Both the position numbers and the translations under genes were made by a program. From Syntrophobacterales bacterium Delta_01 (GTDB lineage: Bacteria > Desulfobacterota > Syntrophobacteria > Syntrophobacterales > Syntrophobacteraceae), in the NCBI GenBank assembly GCA_001603845.1, contig LUZZ01000038.1:1-35918 (forward strand): a stretch of DNA of 35,918 bases, written 5' to 3'. Below are positions 9,607-18,785 of this stretch, piece after piece. Below the pieces are notes generated by a model. The model had not been told where the DNA came from, made no database searches, and saw only the letters and a program-made list of their open reading frames with translations. Every line of letters begins with the position of its first letter. Positions within the stretch are counted from its first letter, which is position 1.

Positions 9607-12600
9607 TTGCCGATCAAGGATTCCATACGCCTTCGGGGCGTTCGCCAGCACAATCTGAAAAATATAGACCTGGATATTCCTCTAAACCGGCTGATCGCCC
9701 TCACCGGGGTGAGCGGATCGGGGAAATCGAGCCTTGCCCTGCACACCCTTTACGCCGAAGGGCAGCGCAGGTACATCGAGACGTTTTCACCCTACGCGCG
9801 GCAGTTCCTGGAAAGAATGGACCCGCCGGAGGCGGACAGCATCGAAGGCATTCCGCCGAGCATCGCCATCGAATCCGGGACGGCGGTCCGCAGTTCGCGC
9901 TCGACCGTGGGAACCATAACCGAAATCAACGACTACCTGAAGCTGCTTTTCGCGCGCCTGGCCGTTCCGTACTGCCCGTCGTGCGGCAGGCCGGTGAGCG
10001 CCGACACGCAGGAGACCATCGCCCGCAGGCTGGTTGCGGAACTGGGCGCGGACGACAGGGTGCTGATCTGCTTTCCGCTGACGGTTGCCGCGGGCGGCAA
10101 GTGGATTCAGAGCCTGGTTTCGCAGGGATTTTTGCGCATCTTCCACGCCGCCAGAATCCTGGACCTGGAAGGGCTTGCCGGGAACGAAGCGGTACCCGCT
10201 TCCGGCTCCGAAACCCTGGTGGTGGTGGACCGGCTGCTGTGGGGAAGGGCGGACCAGGCGCGCGTGGGCGATTCCATTGCCACGGCCTACCGGATGGGCG
10301 AGGGGCGCGTGGCCGTGGTGGCCATGCCGGACAGGGTCCTTAGGTTCAGCTCCGATATGAGCTGCCCGGACTGCCCGGACACGCCTCCGGTCCCGGCGCC
10401 CAGCCCCAACCTGTTCTCGTTCAACAGCCCGGTGGGTGCGTGCCCCGAATGCCGGGGCTTCGGGCGGACCATCGGGGTAGACATGGATGCCGTCATCCCC
10501 GATTGGCGGCTCACCCTCCGGGAGGGCGCGGTAAAGCCCTGGGGTATGGACCGGGACGAGTATTTCGAACTGCTGGACTTTTGCCGCGCCGAAAAAATAT
10601 CCCCGGACGTCCCCTTCGGGCAGCTCGATGAAGCGTCCCGCCGGAAAATCATCGACGGTACGAAAAAGTACTACGGGATCAAGGGATTTTTCGAATGGCT
10701 GGAGACCAAGACGTACAAGATGCACGTCCGGGTTTACCTGTCGCGCTACCGGGCTTACGTGCCCTGCGCGGCCTGCGGCGGGTCGCGGTTCCAGCCCGCA
10801 TCGCTTTTGTACCGGCTCAAGGGGGCGGCCATCAACGAGCTGGCGTCGTGGAGCATCGAGCGGTGCAACGAGTTTTTCTCGGAACAATGGCCCGAGCTTG
10901 CGACAGACCCGGCCGCCGCGCTACTGGTCTCGGAAATCCGGAGCAGGCTCCGGTTCCTGATGGCCGTGGGGCTGGAGTACCTGACCCTGGACCGGCAGTC
11001 ACGCACGCTTTCCGGCGGCGAAGTCCAGCGGGTGCACCTGACGCGCGCCCTGGGATCGTCCCTGGTCAACGTGCTCTACGTGCTGGACGAGCCCAGCGTG
11101 GGGCTGCACGCCCGGGACCAGAGGCGGCTCATGGGGCAGCTCGAACGGCTGGCCGCCATGGGCAACAGCGTGGTCATGGTGGAACACGACCCCGGCATGA
11201 TCCGCTTTTGCGACCAGGTGATCGATATGGGGCCGGGCGGGGGAGAAAAAGGCGGCCGGGTGGTGTACCAGGGTTCGCCGGAAGGCCTGGCGGCTTCGCA
11301 TGAAAGCCTTACCGGGGCCTACCTTTCCGGCAGAAAGTCCGTGGTGTCCGGCATTCGGGAGCGGCGCACGCCGGGCCTGGCGGGCAGGCTGGTGGTGAGG
11401 GGGGCCCGGCAGAACAATCTCAAGGGCATCGACGTCGGTTTTCCCCTGGGGCTGCTGGTGGGGATCAGCGGCGTTTCGGGCTCGGGCAAGAGCACGCTGG
11501 TCGAACAGACGCTGTACAACGGCTGGCTCAGGAAAAGGGGCAGGGCGGCCGAAAACCCCGGTCTGTGCGAGGGCATCGACGGCGTGGACGCCGTCGGGGA
11601 AATGGTCCTGGTGGACCAGCAGCCGGTGGGGCGCACCCCGAGGGCCAACCTCCTGACCTACACGCATGCCCTGGACCCCATCCGAAAAATGCTGGCGGCG
11701 AGCCCCGAGGCGGTCGCCAAGGGATTTTCGACCCGGCATTTTTCCTTCAACGTGCCGGGAGGACGGTGCGAGGCCTGCAACGGCGAGGGGTACGAGCGGG
11801 TGGAGATGCAGTTCCTGGCCGATGTGTTCCTCAAGTGTCCGCAGTGCAACGGCAAGAGGTTCCGGGAAGAGGTCCTGGACATCAAGGTGCGCGGGGTTTC
11901 CATCGGGGACGTCCTGGATATGACCGCGCGCCAGATCCTGGAACGCTTTCCGGAAAACGACCAACTGGCGCGCGCATTGGAACCGGTGATCGCCATCGGG
12001 CTCGATTACCTGAGGATGGGGCAGCCCCTGAGCACCCTGTCGGGCGGCGAAGCCCAGCGGTTGAAACTGGTGAGGCACCTGCACTCCGGCAATGCCCGAA
12101 ACGGAAACGGCAACCCCGCCTATCCGGGAAGGCTTCCGGAACAGCTTCATCAAAAAGGCGACTTTTTCATCCTGGACGAGCCCACCACCGGCCTCCACCC
12201 TCACGATATCGCCAAGCTCATTCGCGTGTTGCACCAGCTTGCCGATATGGGCCACACCGTTTTGGTGGTTGAGCATAACCTGGATTTTCTGGCCGCGTGC
12301 GACTATCTGATAGACCTCGGCCCGGAAGGCGGCGAAAAAGGCGGCACCGTGGTGTGCCAGGGGACGCCCGAGGAAGTTTCCGCGTTTCCGGGAAGCATTA
12401 CCGGCCGGTTTCTCAGGGAGCGGTGGGAGGAAACCGAAACCGTATATTTCGGGGACCGGCTGCTGGAAGCGGCCGAACCGCAAGTCCTGTTTTCGAGCGA
12501 CGTGCGGGCGGTGCCCGCCGGCGTGTCAAACTCCGGCGGGCGCGTTGTGGCATTGGACGCGGGGGGCAGCCGGGACCGGGACCGCGAAATCGTGGTGCGG

Positions 12601-15357
12601 GGTGCGCGCGAGCATAACCTCAAAATCGGCGGCATCACCATTCCGCGCGGCAAAATGACCGTGCTTACCGGCCTGAGCGGGTCCGGGAAATCCACCCTGG
12701 CGTTCGACGTGCTTTTCGCCGAAGGCCAGCGCCGTTACCTGGAATGCCTGTCGTCCTACGTGCGGCAGTATTTCAAGATCATGGAAAAACCGGACGTGGA
12801 CCAGATTACCGGCCTTCCGCCCACCATCGCCATCGAGCAGAGGACCAGCCGGTTCGGCCGGCGCTCCACGGTGGGGACCATTACCGAAATTTACCACTTC
12901 CTGCGCCTTTTCTTCTCCAAGCTGGGCGAGCAGCACTGCCCGGACTGCGGCAGGAAGCTGGAATCGCTCAGTTTCGACGACATCCTGGCCAGGGTCCGCG
13001 AGGAGGCGGGAAACGGCCCGGTAAAGCTGTTTGCCCCCATCGTTCACGGCAGGAAGGGCATCTACCGCGACCTTTTCCTGCGGCTCCGGCGCATGGGGTT
13101 CCAGAGGGTGCGGGTGGACGGCAGCCTGCTGGCGCTGGACCCCATTCCCCAGCTTGCCAGGCACCGGGAACACGATATCGAAGTGCTGGTGCCGGGCCTT
13201 GACCGCTCCGGCCTGAGTGCGGACGCCATCGGCGAAGGGGTGCGGCGCGGCCTGGCAATCGGCGGCGGCATGGTGCACCTGGGGTCCGGCGACAGCATGA
13301 AGATACTGAGCCGGCAACTGTATTGCCCGGTCTGCGACATGGGGCTCGCGCCGCTCGATCCCCGGCTGTTCTCGTTTAACAGTCGGCAGGGCTGGTGCCC
13401 GGCCTGCATGGGGATCGGCACGTCGCGCAGGATCAATACGGAACGCCTGGCCGGAGCGGCCGATGTGCCCATTAAGGACGGACTCCTGCCCTGGCTGCGG
13501 TCGGCCCTGTGGCGGGGGGCGCGCAGGAAAGAGGGGGAAAAGATCGAACGGCAGTGGGTGCGCCACCTGGGAATCGACACCTCGCAGCCCGTGGGAAGTA
13601 TCCGGGAGGACGTGTGGGAAGCCATGCTGAACGGGCGGCGCGGAAAATTCCCCGGCCTCCTGTCCATCATCGGGGAGCTTTCGGAAGACGAGGAATCGTG
13701 GAAAACCGTGCGGCATCTTTTCGACGAACTGCCGTGCGAGGAATGCGGGGGCAGCCGGCTCAATCCCCAGGCGCGGTCGGTGTTTTTCCGCGACTGGAAC
13801 ATCTCCGCCCTTTCGGCGCTCAGCGTCTCCAACTTCAAGCAGGCATGGAAAAAACTTAAATTCAGTGCGCGGGAACTTCCGATCGCCGCTCCTATATCCC
13901 GCGAGATAACGGAGAGGCTCTCGTTCCTGGAAAAAGTGGGGTTGAGCTATCTTTCGCTGGATCGTTCCGGCGACACCATGTCCGGCGGGGAAACGCAGCG
14001 CATCCGGCTTGCCGCGCAGCTCGGGTCCAACCTCCGCGGTGTTTGCTACATCCTCGACGAGCCCACCATCGGGCTGCATCCCGCCGACAACCTGAAACTC
14101 CTGGAAAGCCTGGACCGGCTCAAGGAGAAGGGCAACTCGGTCATCGTGGTGGAACACGACCCGGAGACCATGAAGCGGGGGGACACCCTGGTCGAGCTGG
14201 GGCCGGAAGCGGGTTCGAACGGCGGCGAGGTGGTGGCGGAAGGCACTTTCGGGGAGCTGTCCGCAATGTCCGGGACCCTCACCGGGCAGTGGTTCGGAAA
14301 ACCTTTGGGCGAGCTTTTCGAAATCCCCGCCCGGAAAAAGGCGGGGGCCATGGGTTGGCTGGAGGTATTCGGCGCGTCCGCCCGCAACCTCAAGAACATC
14401 GACGTGCGGATACCGGCGGGCGTTCTGGTTACGGTGACCGGCGTGTCGGGGGCGGGGAAGAGCACTTTGGTCAATGAGGTGATCTACAACGGGCTTTCCC
14501 AGGCGATCCTCAGGAAGGGGGCGGCCGCCGAGGGGCTGGATTTCAAGAGGATGGCCGGGTTCGAAAAATTCGGCCGCGTCCTGGAAATCGACCACAATCC
14601 CATCGGGAGGACGCCGCGGTCCACCCCGGCCACCTACATCGGCGTGTGGGACGAGATCCGGAAATTCTTTGCGCTCCTGCCCGAATCGCGCGCGCGGGGC
14701 TACGGCCCGGGCCGTTTCTCGTTCAACGTGAAGGGCGGCCGGTGCGAGGCGTGCAAGGGACAGGGCCGCATCAAGGTGGAGATGAATTTCCTGCCGGACA
14801 CTTTCGTGCCGTGCGAATCATGCTCGGGCGGCCGGTTCAACCGGGAAACGCTGGCGGTGGAATACCGGGGCAAAACAATTGCCGACGTGTTGGAAATGAC
14901 CGTAAACGAGGCGGTGGAGCTTTTTGCGGCGCTTTCCCGCATCGCGAAGCCGCTCCAAATTCTAAGCGAGCTGGGCCTCGGATACCTCAAGCTGGGCCAG
15001 CCCAGTCCCACCCTGTCCGGAGGAGAGGCGCAGAGGATCAAGCTGGCCGGCGAACTGGGAAACAGCCGCAGCACCACCCTCTATATCCTGGACGAACCCA
15101 CCACCGGCCTGCACCGCGCCGACATCAAGCGGCTGCTGGACGTGCTGAGGGCACTCACCGACCACGGGCATACCGTGCTGGTGATAGAGCACAATACGGA
15201 TTTCATCTGGGCCGGCGACTACGTGGTGGACCTGGGTCCGGGAAGCGGGGACCGGGGCGGCCGGGTGGTGGCCCGGGGGACCCCGGAACAGGTCGCGCTG
15301 AAATACGGAAGAACCTCCCAGACGGCCAGGGCCCTGGAACCCTACCTGCACGAATAA
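9607..15357 (+). CDS. uvrA: Tandem-duplicated (fused) excinuclease ABC subunit A, 1916 aa
   Basis: TTG start. Four Walker A motifs (GVSGSGKSSLA, GVSGSGKSTLV, GLSGSGKSTLA, GVSGAGKSTLV), four signature motifs (LSGGEVQR, LSGGEAQR, MSGGETQR, LSGGEAQR), and duplicated zinc-binding regions (two GGRCEAC..G....CxxC and two LFSFNS...CPxC). Confidence 0.97.
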   Translation: MPIKDSIRLRGVRQHNLKNIDLDIPLNRLIALTGVSGSGKSSLALHTLYAEGQRRYIETFSPYARQFLERMDPPEADSIEGIPPSIAIESGTAVRSSRSTVGTITEINDYLKLLFARLAVPYCPSCGRPVSADTQETIARRLVAELGADDRVLICFPLTVAAGGKWIQSLVSQGFLRIFHAARILDLEGLAGNEAVPASGSETLVVVDRLLWGRADQARVGDSIATAYRMGEGRVAVVAMPDRVLRFSSDMSCPDCPDTPPVPAPSPNLFSFNSPVGACPECRGFGRTIGVDMDAVIPDWRLTLREGAVKPWGMDRDEYFELLDFCRAEKISPDVPFGQLDEASRRKIIDGTKKYYGIKGFFEWLETKTYKMHVRVYLSRYRAYVPCAACGGSRFQPASLLYRLKGAAINELASWSIERCNEFFSEQWPELATDPAAALLVSEIRSRLRFLMAVGLEYLTLDRQSRTLSGGEVQRVHLTRALGSSLVNVLYVLDEPSVGLHARDQRRLMGQLERLAAMGNSVVMVEHDPGMIRFCDQVIDMGPGGGEKGGRVVYQGSPEGLAASHESLTGAYLSGRKSVVSGIRERRTPGLAGRLVVRGARQNNLKGIDVGFPLGLLVGISGVSGSGKSTLVEQTLYNGWLRKRGRAAENPGLCEGIDGVDAVGEMVLVDQQPVGRTPRANLLTYTHALDPIRKMLAASPEAVAKGFSTRHFSFNVPGGRCEACNGEGYERVEMQFLADVFLKCPQCNGKRFREEVLDIKVRGVSIGDVLDMTARQILERFPENDQLARALEPVIAIGLDYLRMGQPLSTLSGGEAQRLKLVRHLHSGNARNGNGNPAYPGRLPEQLHQKGDFFILDEPTTGLHPHDIAKLIRVLHQLADMGHTVLVVEHNLDFLAACDYLIDLGPEGGEKGGTVVCQGTPEEVSAFPGSITGRFLRERWEETETVYFGDRLLEAAEPQVLFSSDVRAVPAGVSNSGGRVVALDAGGSRDRDREIVVRGAREHNLKIGGITIPRGKMTVLTGLSGSGKSTLAFDVLFAEGQRRYLECLSSYVRQYFKIMEKPDVDQITGLPPTIAIEQRTSRFGRRSTVGTITEIYHFLRLFFSKLGEQHCPDCGRKLESLSFDDILARVREEAGNGPVKLFAPIVHGRKGIYRDLFLRLRRMGFQRVRVDGSLLALDPIPQLARHREHDIEVLVPGLDRSGLSADAIGEGVRRGLAIGGGMVHLGSGDSMKILSRQLYCPVCDMGLAPLDPRLFSFNSRQGWCPACMGIGTSRRINTERLAGAADVPIKDGLLPWLRSALWRGARRKEGEKIERQWVRHLGIDTSQPVGSIREDVWEAMLNGRRGKFPGLLSIIGELSEDEESWKTVRHLFDELPCEECGGSRLNPQARSVFFRDWNISALSALSVSNFKQAWKKLKFSARELPIAAPISREITERLSFLEKVGLSYLSLDRSGDTMSGGETQRIRLAAQLGSNLRGVCYILDEPTIGLHPADNLKLLESLDRLKEKGNSVIVVEHDPETMKRGDTLVELGPEAGSNGGEVVAEGTFGELSAMSGTLTGQWFGKPLGELFEIPARKKAGAMGWLEVFGASARNLKNIDVRIPAGVLVTVTGVSGAGKSTLVNEVIYNGLSQAILRKGAAAEGLDFKRMAGFEKFGRVLEIDHNPIGRTPRSTPATYIGVWDEIRKFFALLPESRARGYGPGRFSFNVKGGRCEACKGQGRIKVEMNFLPDTFVPCESCSGGRFNRETLAVEYRGKTIADVLEMTVNEAVELFAALSRIAKPLQILSELGLGYLKLGQPSPTLSGGEAQRIKLAGELGNSRSTTLYILDEPTTGLHRADIKRLLDVLRALTDHGHTVLVIEHNTDFIWAGDYVVDLGPGSGDRGGRVVARGTPEQVALKYGRTSQTARALEPYLHE

Positions 15358-15381
15358 CGGCTCGTACTATTTTGGCTCACG

Positions 15382-15410
15382 AAAAAAAGCGGGGGAAATC
15401 GTTCCCCCGC
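15382..15410 (-). terminator. Rho-independent terminator of the glutamine amidotransferase gene
   Basis: Minus strand GCGGGGGAA-CGAT-TTCCCCCGC followed by TTTTTTT; 9-bp perfect stem. Confidence 0.85.
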
Positions 15411-15454
15411 ACCACTTTCTCCGCCACCTGCCACCCGCCATCCGATATCCGTCT

Positions 15455-16153
15455 TCAAAACTCCGCTTTCATGTTGTCCAGCATGGTGAGCATTGCCCGG
15501 TGGATGTGGTCGAAATGTTCCCCGTGTCCCAGGATGTCGTCCGCGCTCTGGATATACTGACCTTCCACCAGTTCGTCCGCACAATTTTGTACCAGCGCCT
15601 GGGCGCTTTCCGGAGACGACTCCAGGTGGAACTGGAGGCCGAGCACCCGGCCGCCGTTAGAGGAAAAAGCCTGCGCGGGGCACGCTTCGCTTTGGGCGAG
15701 CATTACCGAACCGGGAGGCAGAGAAAAAGTATCGCCGTGCCAGTGGAACGCCACGAATTGTCCCGGGAAGCCTCGGAAGGGGACGGAACCGGCCGCTTCG
15801 GGCCGCAGGGTCACCGGGAACCATCCGATTTCCTTGTAGCGGTTGCGCACCACCCGCCCGCCCAGGACGTCGGCCAGCAACTGGGCGCCCAGGCAAATCC
15901 CCAGAACGATTTTGTCACTTTTGATCGCCTCTTCCAGGAATTTTTTCTCCGCGTTCAGCCACGGGTATTCTTTTTCTTCGTAAATATTCATCGGCCCGCC
16001 CATCACCACCAGCCAGTCGAACTCGGCCGTTTCAGGGAGCCGATCCTGCCGGTAAAGGTGCGTGCCGGAGATTTCCCAGCCGTTGTCACGGGCCCACCGG
16101 CCGATGTTGGCGGGACCTTCGAACGGAACGTGTTGAAGATAGTGCAATCTCAT
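15455..16153 (-). CDS. Class-I glutamine amidotransferase domain protein (GMP synthase-like)
   Basis: MRLHYLQHVPFEGPANIGRWARDNGWEISGTHLYRQDRLPETAEFDWLVVMGGPMNIYEE...IVLGICLGAQLLADVLGG...LGLQFHLESS; nucleophile motif GICLGAQ. Start chosen at the internal Met (16153). Confidence 0.9.
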   Translation of the reverse strand: MRLHYLQHVPFEGPANIGRWARDNGWEISGTHLYRQDRLPETAEFDWLVVMGGPMNIYEEKEYPWLNAEKKFLEEAIKSDKIVLGICLGAQLLADVLGGRVVRNRYKEIGWFPVTLRPEAAGSVPFRGFPGQFVAFHWHGDTFSLPPGSVMLAQSEACPAQAFSSNGGRVLGLQFHLESSPESAQALVQNCADELVEGQYIQSADDILGHGEHFDHIHRAMLTMLDNMKAEF

Positions 16154-16295
16154 TGCCGCCTCGCAATCAGGGTAAGGGTAAAAAAACAGCAATATCCGGT
16201 CTCGGAAATACAACATTCGTGCCCGGCGCGTATCGCGCGGGCGCAGTTACCAATTGTTACCGCTGCGGGAGAGGAAAACAAGCGGCCGGGCTGTT

Positions 16296-16326
16296 AAAAA
16301 GGGCGGGGGATGGGGGTCCCCCGCCC
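16296..16326 (-). terminator. Rho-independent terminator of the mono-haem cytochrome-like gene
   Basis: Minus strand GGGCGGGGGA-CCCCCA-TCCCCCGCCC then TTTTT; 10-bp perfect stem. Confidence 0.85.
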
Positions 16327-16335
16327 GACGTTCGT

Positions 16336-16704
16336 TTACTGCCTGGCTCCGCTCGCGATCCATTGTTCGATGAGGGCCGTCTGTTCTTCGGTGAGCCAGG
16401 GAGGGCCGTTTCGCGGCATTCGGGGTTTGTCCGTCCCGATGACTCTTAGAAACAATTCACTCTTTTGGGGGGAGCCGGGAACGATCACGTCCTTCGACCG
16501 GATATTTTCATAGGTATCCAGGCGGAGCCCCTTCGGGGGTCTGCGTCCGCTGTGGCAGGTGATGCAGCGCTGCTGAAAAATGGGAGCCACGTCCGCGTAA
16601 CCGGGGCCGGTTTGCGGCGGCGGGGACTGGCCCCACGCATAAATTCCGGCGCCGTCGAGTACCAGGGCGAGCAACAGTGCCACGATGGCTGGCGCAGTCT
16701 TCAT
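16336..16704 (-). CDS. Exported mono-haem c-type cytochrome-like protein
   Basis: MKTAPAIVALLLALVLDGAGIYAWGQS... signal peptide, then FQQRCITCHSGRRPPKGLRLDTYENI with a single CxxCH, and a C-terminal PRMPRNGPPWLTEEQTALIEQWIASGA typical of small cytochrome c modules. Confidence 0.82.
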   Translation of the reverse strand: MKTAPAIVALLLALVLDGAGIYAWGQSPPPQTGPGYADVAPIFQQRCITCHSGRRPPKGLRLDTYENIRSKDVIVPGSPQKSELFLRVIGTDKPRMPRNGPPWLTEEQTALIEQWIASGARQ

Positions 16705-16817
16705 TTCAGGTCCTTCCGGCACGATGGTTGATCTGGAACGTTTATGGGTGTGTAAAATGGAAAAGAAGTACGAGGAATTTAAGGCGGACGTATCGAATTG
16801 TGAAGAAGGGTCCAGGT

Positions 16818-17096
16818 AAAAAAGGACTTGGCCGTGCACCCTTTGTCGAACCGGCCAAGGGAGGCCGCTCATTTCCAGGCAACCAGGCCAGATTGAACTA
16901 CGACACAGCCGGTGATACTTACCGCTGCTTCCTTCCGGACCTGACGGGGTTCGTAGCCGACTGTTGCGCAGTGTCCAACCGGCGCCGGGAAATGGATACG
17001 ACCAGCTCGGCTCGAGCCCTTCAAAGGGGATTCAACCCCGCTGAAGCGGATCTCGGGCTACAGGGCACCGCTGGCTCCCCGTCTAGCACGGCCAAG
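16818..17096 (-). ncRNA. ffs: Signal recognition particle RNA, large type with Alu domain (~270 nt)
   Basis: Minus strand carries the S-domain core GTCAGGTCCGGAAGGAAGCAGCGGTAAG and the 5' Alu-domain-like GGGGAGCCAGCGGTGCCCTGTAGCCCGAGATCCGCTTCAGCGGGGTTGAATCCCC. Ends close with an 11-bp perfect stem (CTTGGCCGTGC at 17096-17086 with GCACGGCCAAG at 16837-16827), followed by TTTTTT. Confidence 0.92.
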
Positions 17097-17175
17097 ACCA
17101 TTTTCACCTTGAGTCCTGCAATTTAACATCTTTCGGCGAAAGATACAACCTCCCGCGAAACGGTGCCGCGGCGGC

Positions 17176-17907
17176 TCAACGGACGGCAACCGGTCCCCGG
17201 TCCAGCAGAAAACACCGCGAGAGATCCACGGCGAAGGCATCCCTCACCGTTCTCACCGTCTCGGAATGCACGAGGTGGCGCCACCCCCCGATATAAAACG
17301 GCCTCTCCGACCTGCTACGCGCAAGCACCGAGAAAATCTCGGAGACGATGTGGTCTTCCCTCCTGCGCCACAGGGAAATGTCGCCGCCGGTCCACAGGTC
17401 GGGGGCCGGAAAATCTCCCCGGATTTTTCGGGCGGCCAGTTCATAACCGCTCGCAACGGATGCCGGGGCATCCTCGATTTTCAACAGCGTTTCCAGGTTC
17501 TCGGCGCAAATTAATTCCGCCCAGGTCTCGATCCAGATCGTGCTGAACTCCGACCGGTCCACCGGCGCCACCGTCGCGCCCGATGCGGCGGCAAAGGCAG
17601 CGGAGGCGCGGTACTCGAAAGGCAGGGTTATCTGCCGCGCTATGGCCGCAATCCGGGGATGTCCCAGTGCTTTTCGGTAATCCATGCTCGCGTTTCGGGC
17701 CGCCGTTCGCAGGTTGGCGTGGAATCGGCGAAGGAGCCGGCGGGAGTGTTCCATCCGGTAGCGCAGGGCGTAGGGGCTGATTTCCACCAGGATGGCGTCG
17801 GGCCGGTGCCGGGACAGGAAGGCCAGCGTCCTCCGGTAGCCCAGCGGGTCGGAATGAATGACGCCGAGCAGGACCAGGGAATTTTGGGGCGGGCGATCAG
17901 ACCTCAT
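17176..17907 (-). CDS. Hypothetical protein, possibly TraB/TIKI-like
   Basis: MRSDRPPQNSLVLLGVIHSDPLGYRRTLAFLSRHRPDAILVEISPYALRYR...; N-terminal LLGVIHSD...RPDAILVEIS resembles TraB-family proteins. Assignment by eye only. Confidence 0.55.
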   Translation of the reverse strand: MRSDRPPQNSLVLLGVIHSDPLGYRRTLAFLSRHRPDAILVEISPYALRYRMEHSRRLLRRFHANLRTAARNASMDYRKALGHPRIAAIARQITLPFEYRASAAFAAASGATVAPVDRSEFSTIWIETWAELICAENLETLLKIEDAPASVASGYELAARKIRGDFPAPDLWTGGDISLWRRREDHIVSEIFSVLARSRSERPFYIGGWRHLVHSETVRTVRDAFAVDLSRCFLLDRGPVAVR

Positions 17908-17923
17908 GGCTGGCGAAGGCGGC

Positions 17924-18610
17924 TCAGGCGGACCCGGAAAACAAAAAATTCAGCTCGTTGAAGTGGTTTATGTGCAGATCGGCATCCAGGGCCGGGTTTT
18001 TGTATCCCACGAATTTGACCCCGGTGGCCCGTGCAAAGAGTTCGTCCACCTTGGAGTCTCCGATGTAGACCACATCGTCGGGCCGCACGTGGAACTCGGT
18101 GAAAATGTGCTCCATGATCTCGGGGTGCGGCTTGGGATTTTGCACGTCCGAAGCGCTCACCACCAGGTCGAAATAGGGGTCCAGGCCGTAATGCTTCAGC
18201 AGTTCGAGCGTGGACACGGTTCGATTGGTGGCCAGGGCCACGCGGTAGCGGCACCGGGCCAGTTTAAGGAATTCGAACAGACCGGGTTCGGTCTGGAGAT
18301 ATCCGTTGAAGGGGCCGAAGTCGATTTTGGTGAAGTACGCGTAGGCGCGCTCGAAATCTTCGCCCTCGTTTCCGATGAGGTAGATGAGCGACTGGCGGAC
18401 GGGATGCATATGGATGAATTCGTACTGGTCGGCCCGCACGGGCGGACGCCCGATGGTGTTCATGATGTGGCTGTAGAACTGTATATTGGCCTCCCTGGAG
18501 TCGAAAAGGACCCCGTCGCAATCCAGGGCGACCACCCGGATATCTTTCGTCGTGGCAATGAAGGCGTCCCTCTTGCCGTTCTCCCCGTTGTCTTTCATTG
18601 GATGGACCAC
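17924..18610 (-). CDS. HAD-superfamily phosphatase (phosphoglycolate phosphatase-like)
   Basis: VVALDCDGVLFDSREANIQFYSHI..., ALATNRTVSTLELL, KPHPEIMEHI, VVYIGDSKVDELFARATGVKFVGY: HAD motifs I-IV. Confidence 0.9.
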   Translation of the reverse strand: MVHPMKDNGENGKRDAFIATTKDIRVVALDCDGVLFDSREANIQFYSHIMNTIGRPPVRADQYEFIHMHPVRQSLIYLIGNEGEDFERAYAYFTKIDFGPFNGYLQTEPGLFEFLKLARCRYRVALATNRTVSTLELLKHYGLDPYFDLVVSASDVQNPKPHPEIMEHIFTEFHVRPDDVVYIGDSKVDELFARATGVKFVGYKNPALDADLHINHFNELNFLFSGSA

Positions 18611-18785
18611 AGCTTCCTATATGGTGCCGCGCCTGGCAACGCGGCCTTTACTTGTAGGTATTTATGGACTAAATTACCGGTTTTGCTGGTCTGCAGCAAG
18701 GGTAATCCGATCCGAACCCCGCCGGAAAGCAGTCGTCGATGCGCCTCCCGACGTCAGCTCCGGCTTATTTTTATACGAGACCGAT

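Noticed and set aside
12526-14595. 689-aa minus-strand ORF
   Set aside because: Antisense shadow of the second UvrA unit; no family motif.
9607-15357. Possibility that the 1916-aa ORF is two uvrA genes merged by error
   Set aside because: A single uninterrupted frame links the two units through a plausible linker; double-length UvrA is known, so it was kept as a fusion.
16677-17126. 149-aa plus-strand ORF
   Set aside because: Covers the SRP RNA gene on the opposite strand; protein has no coding character.
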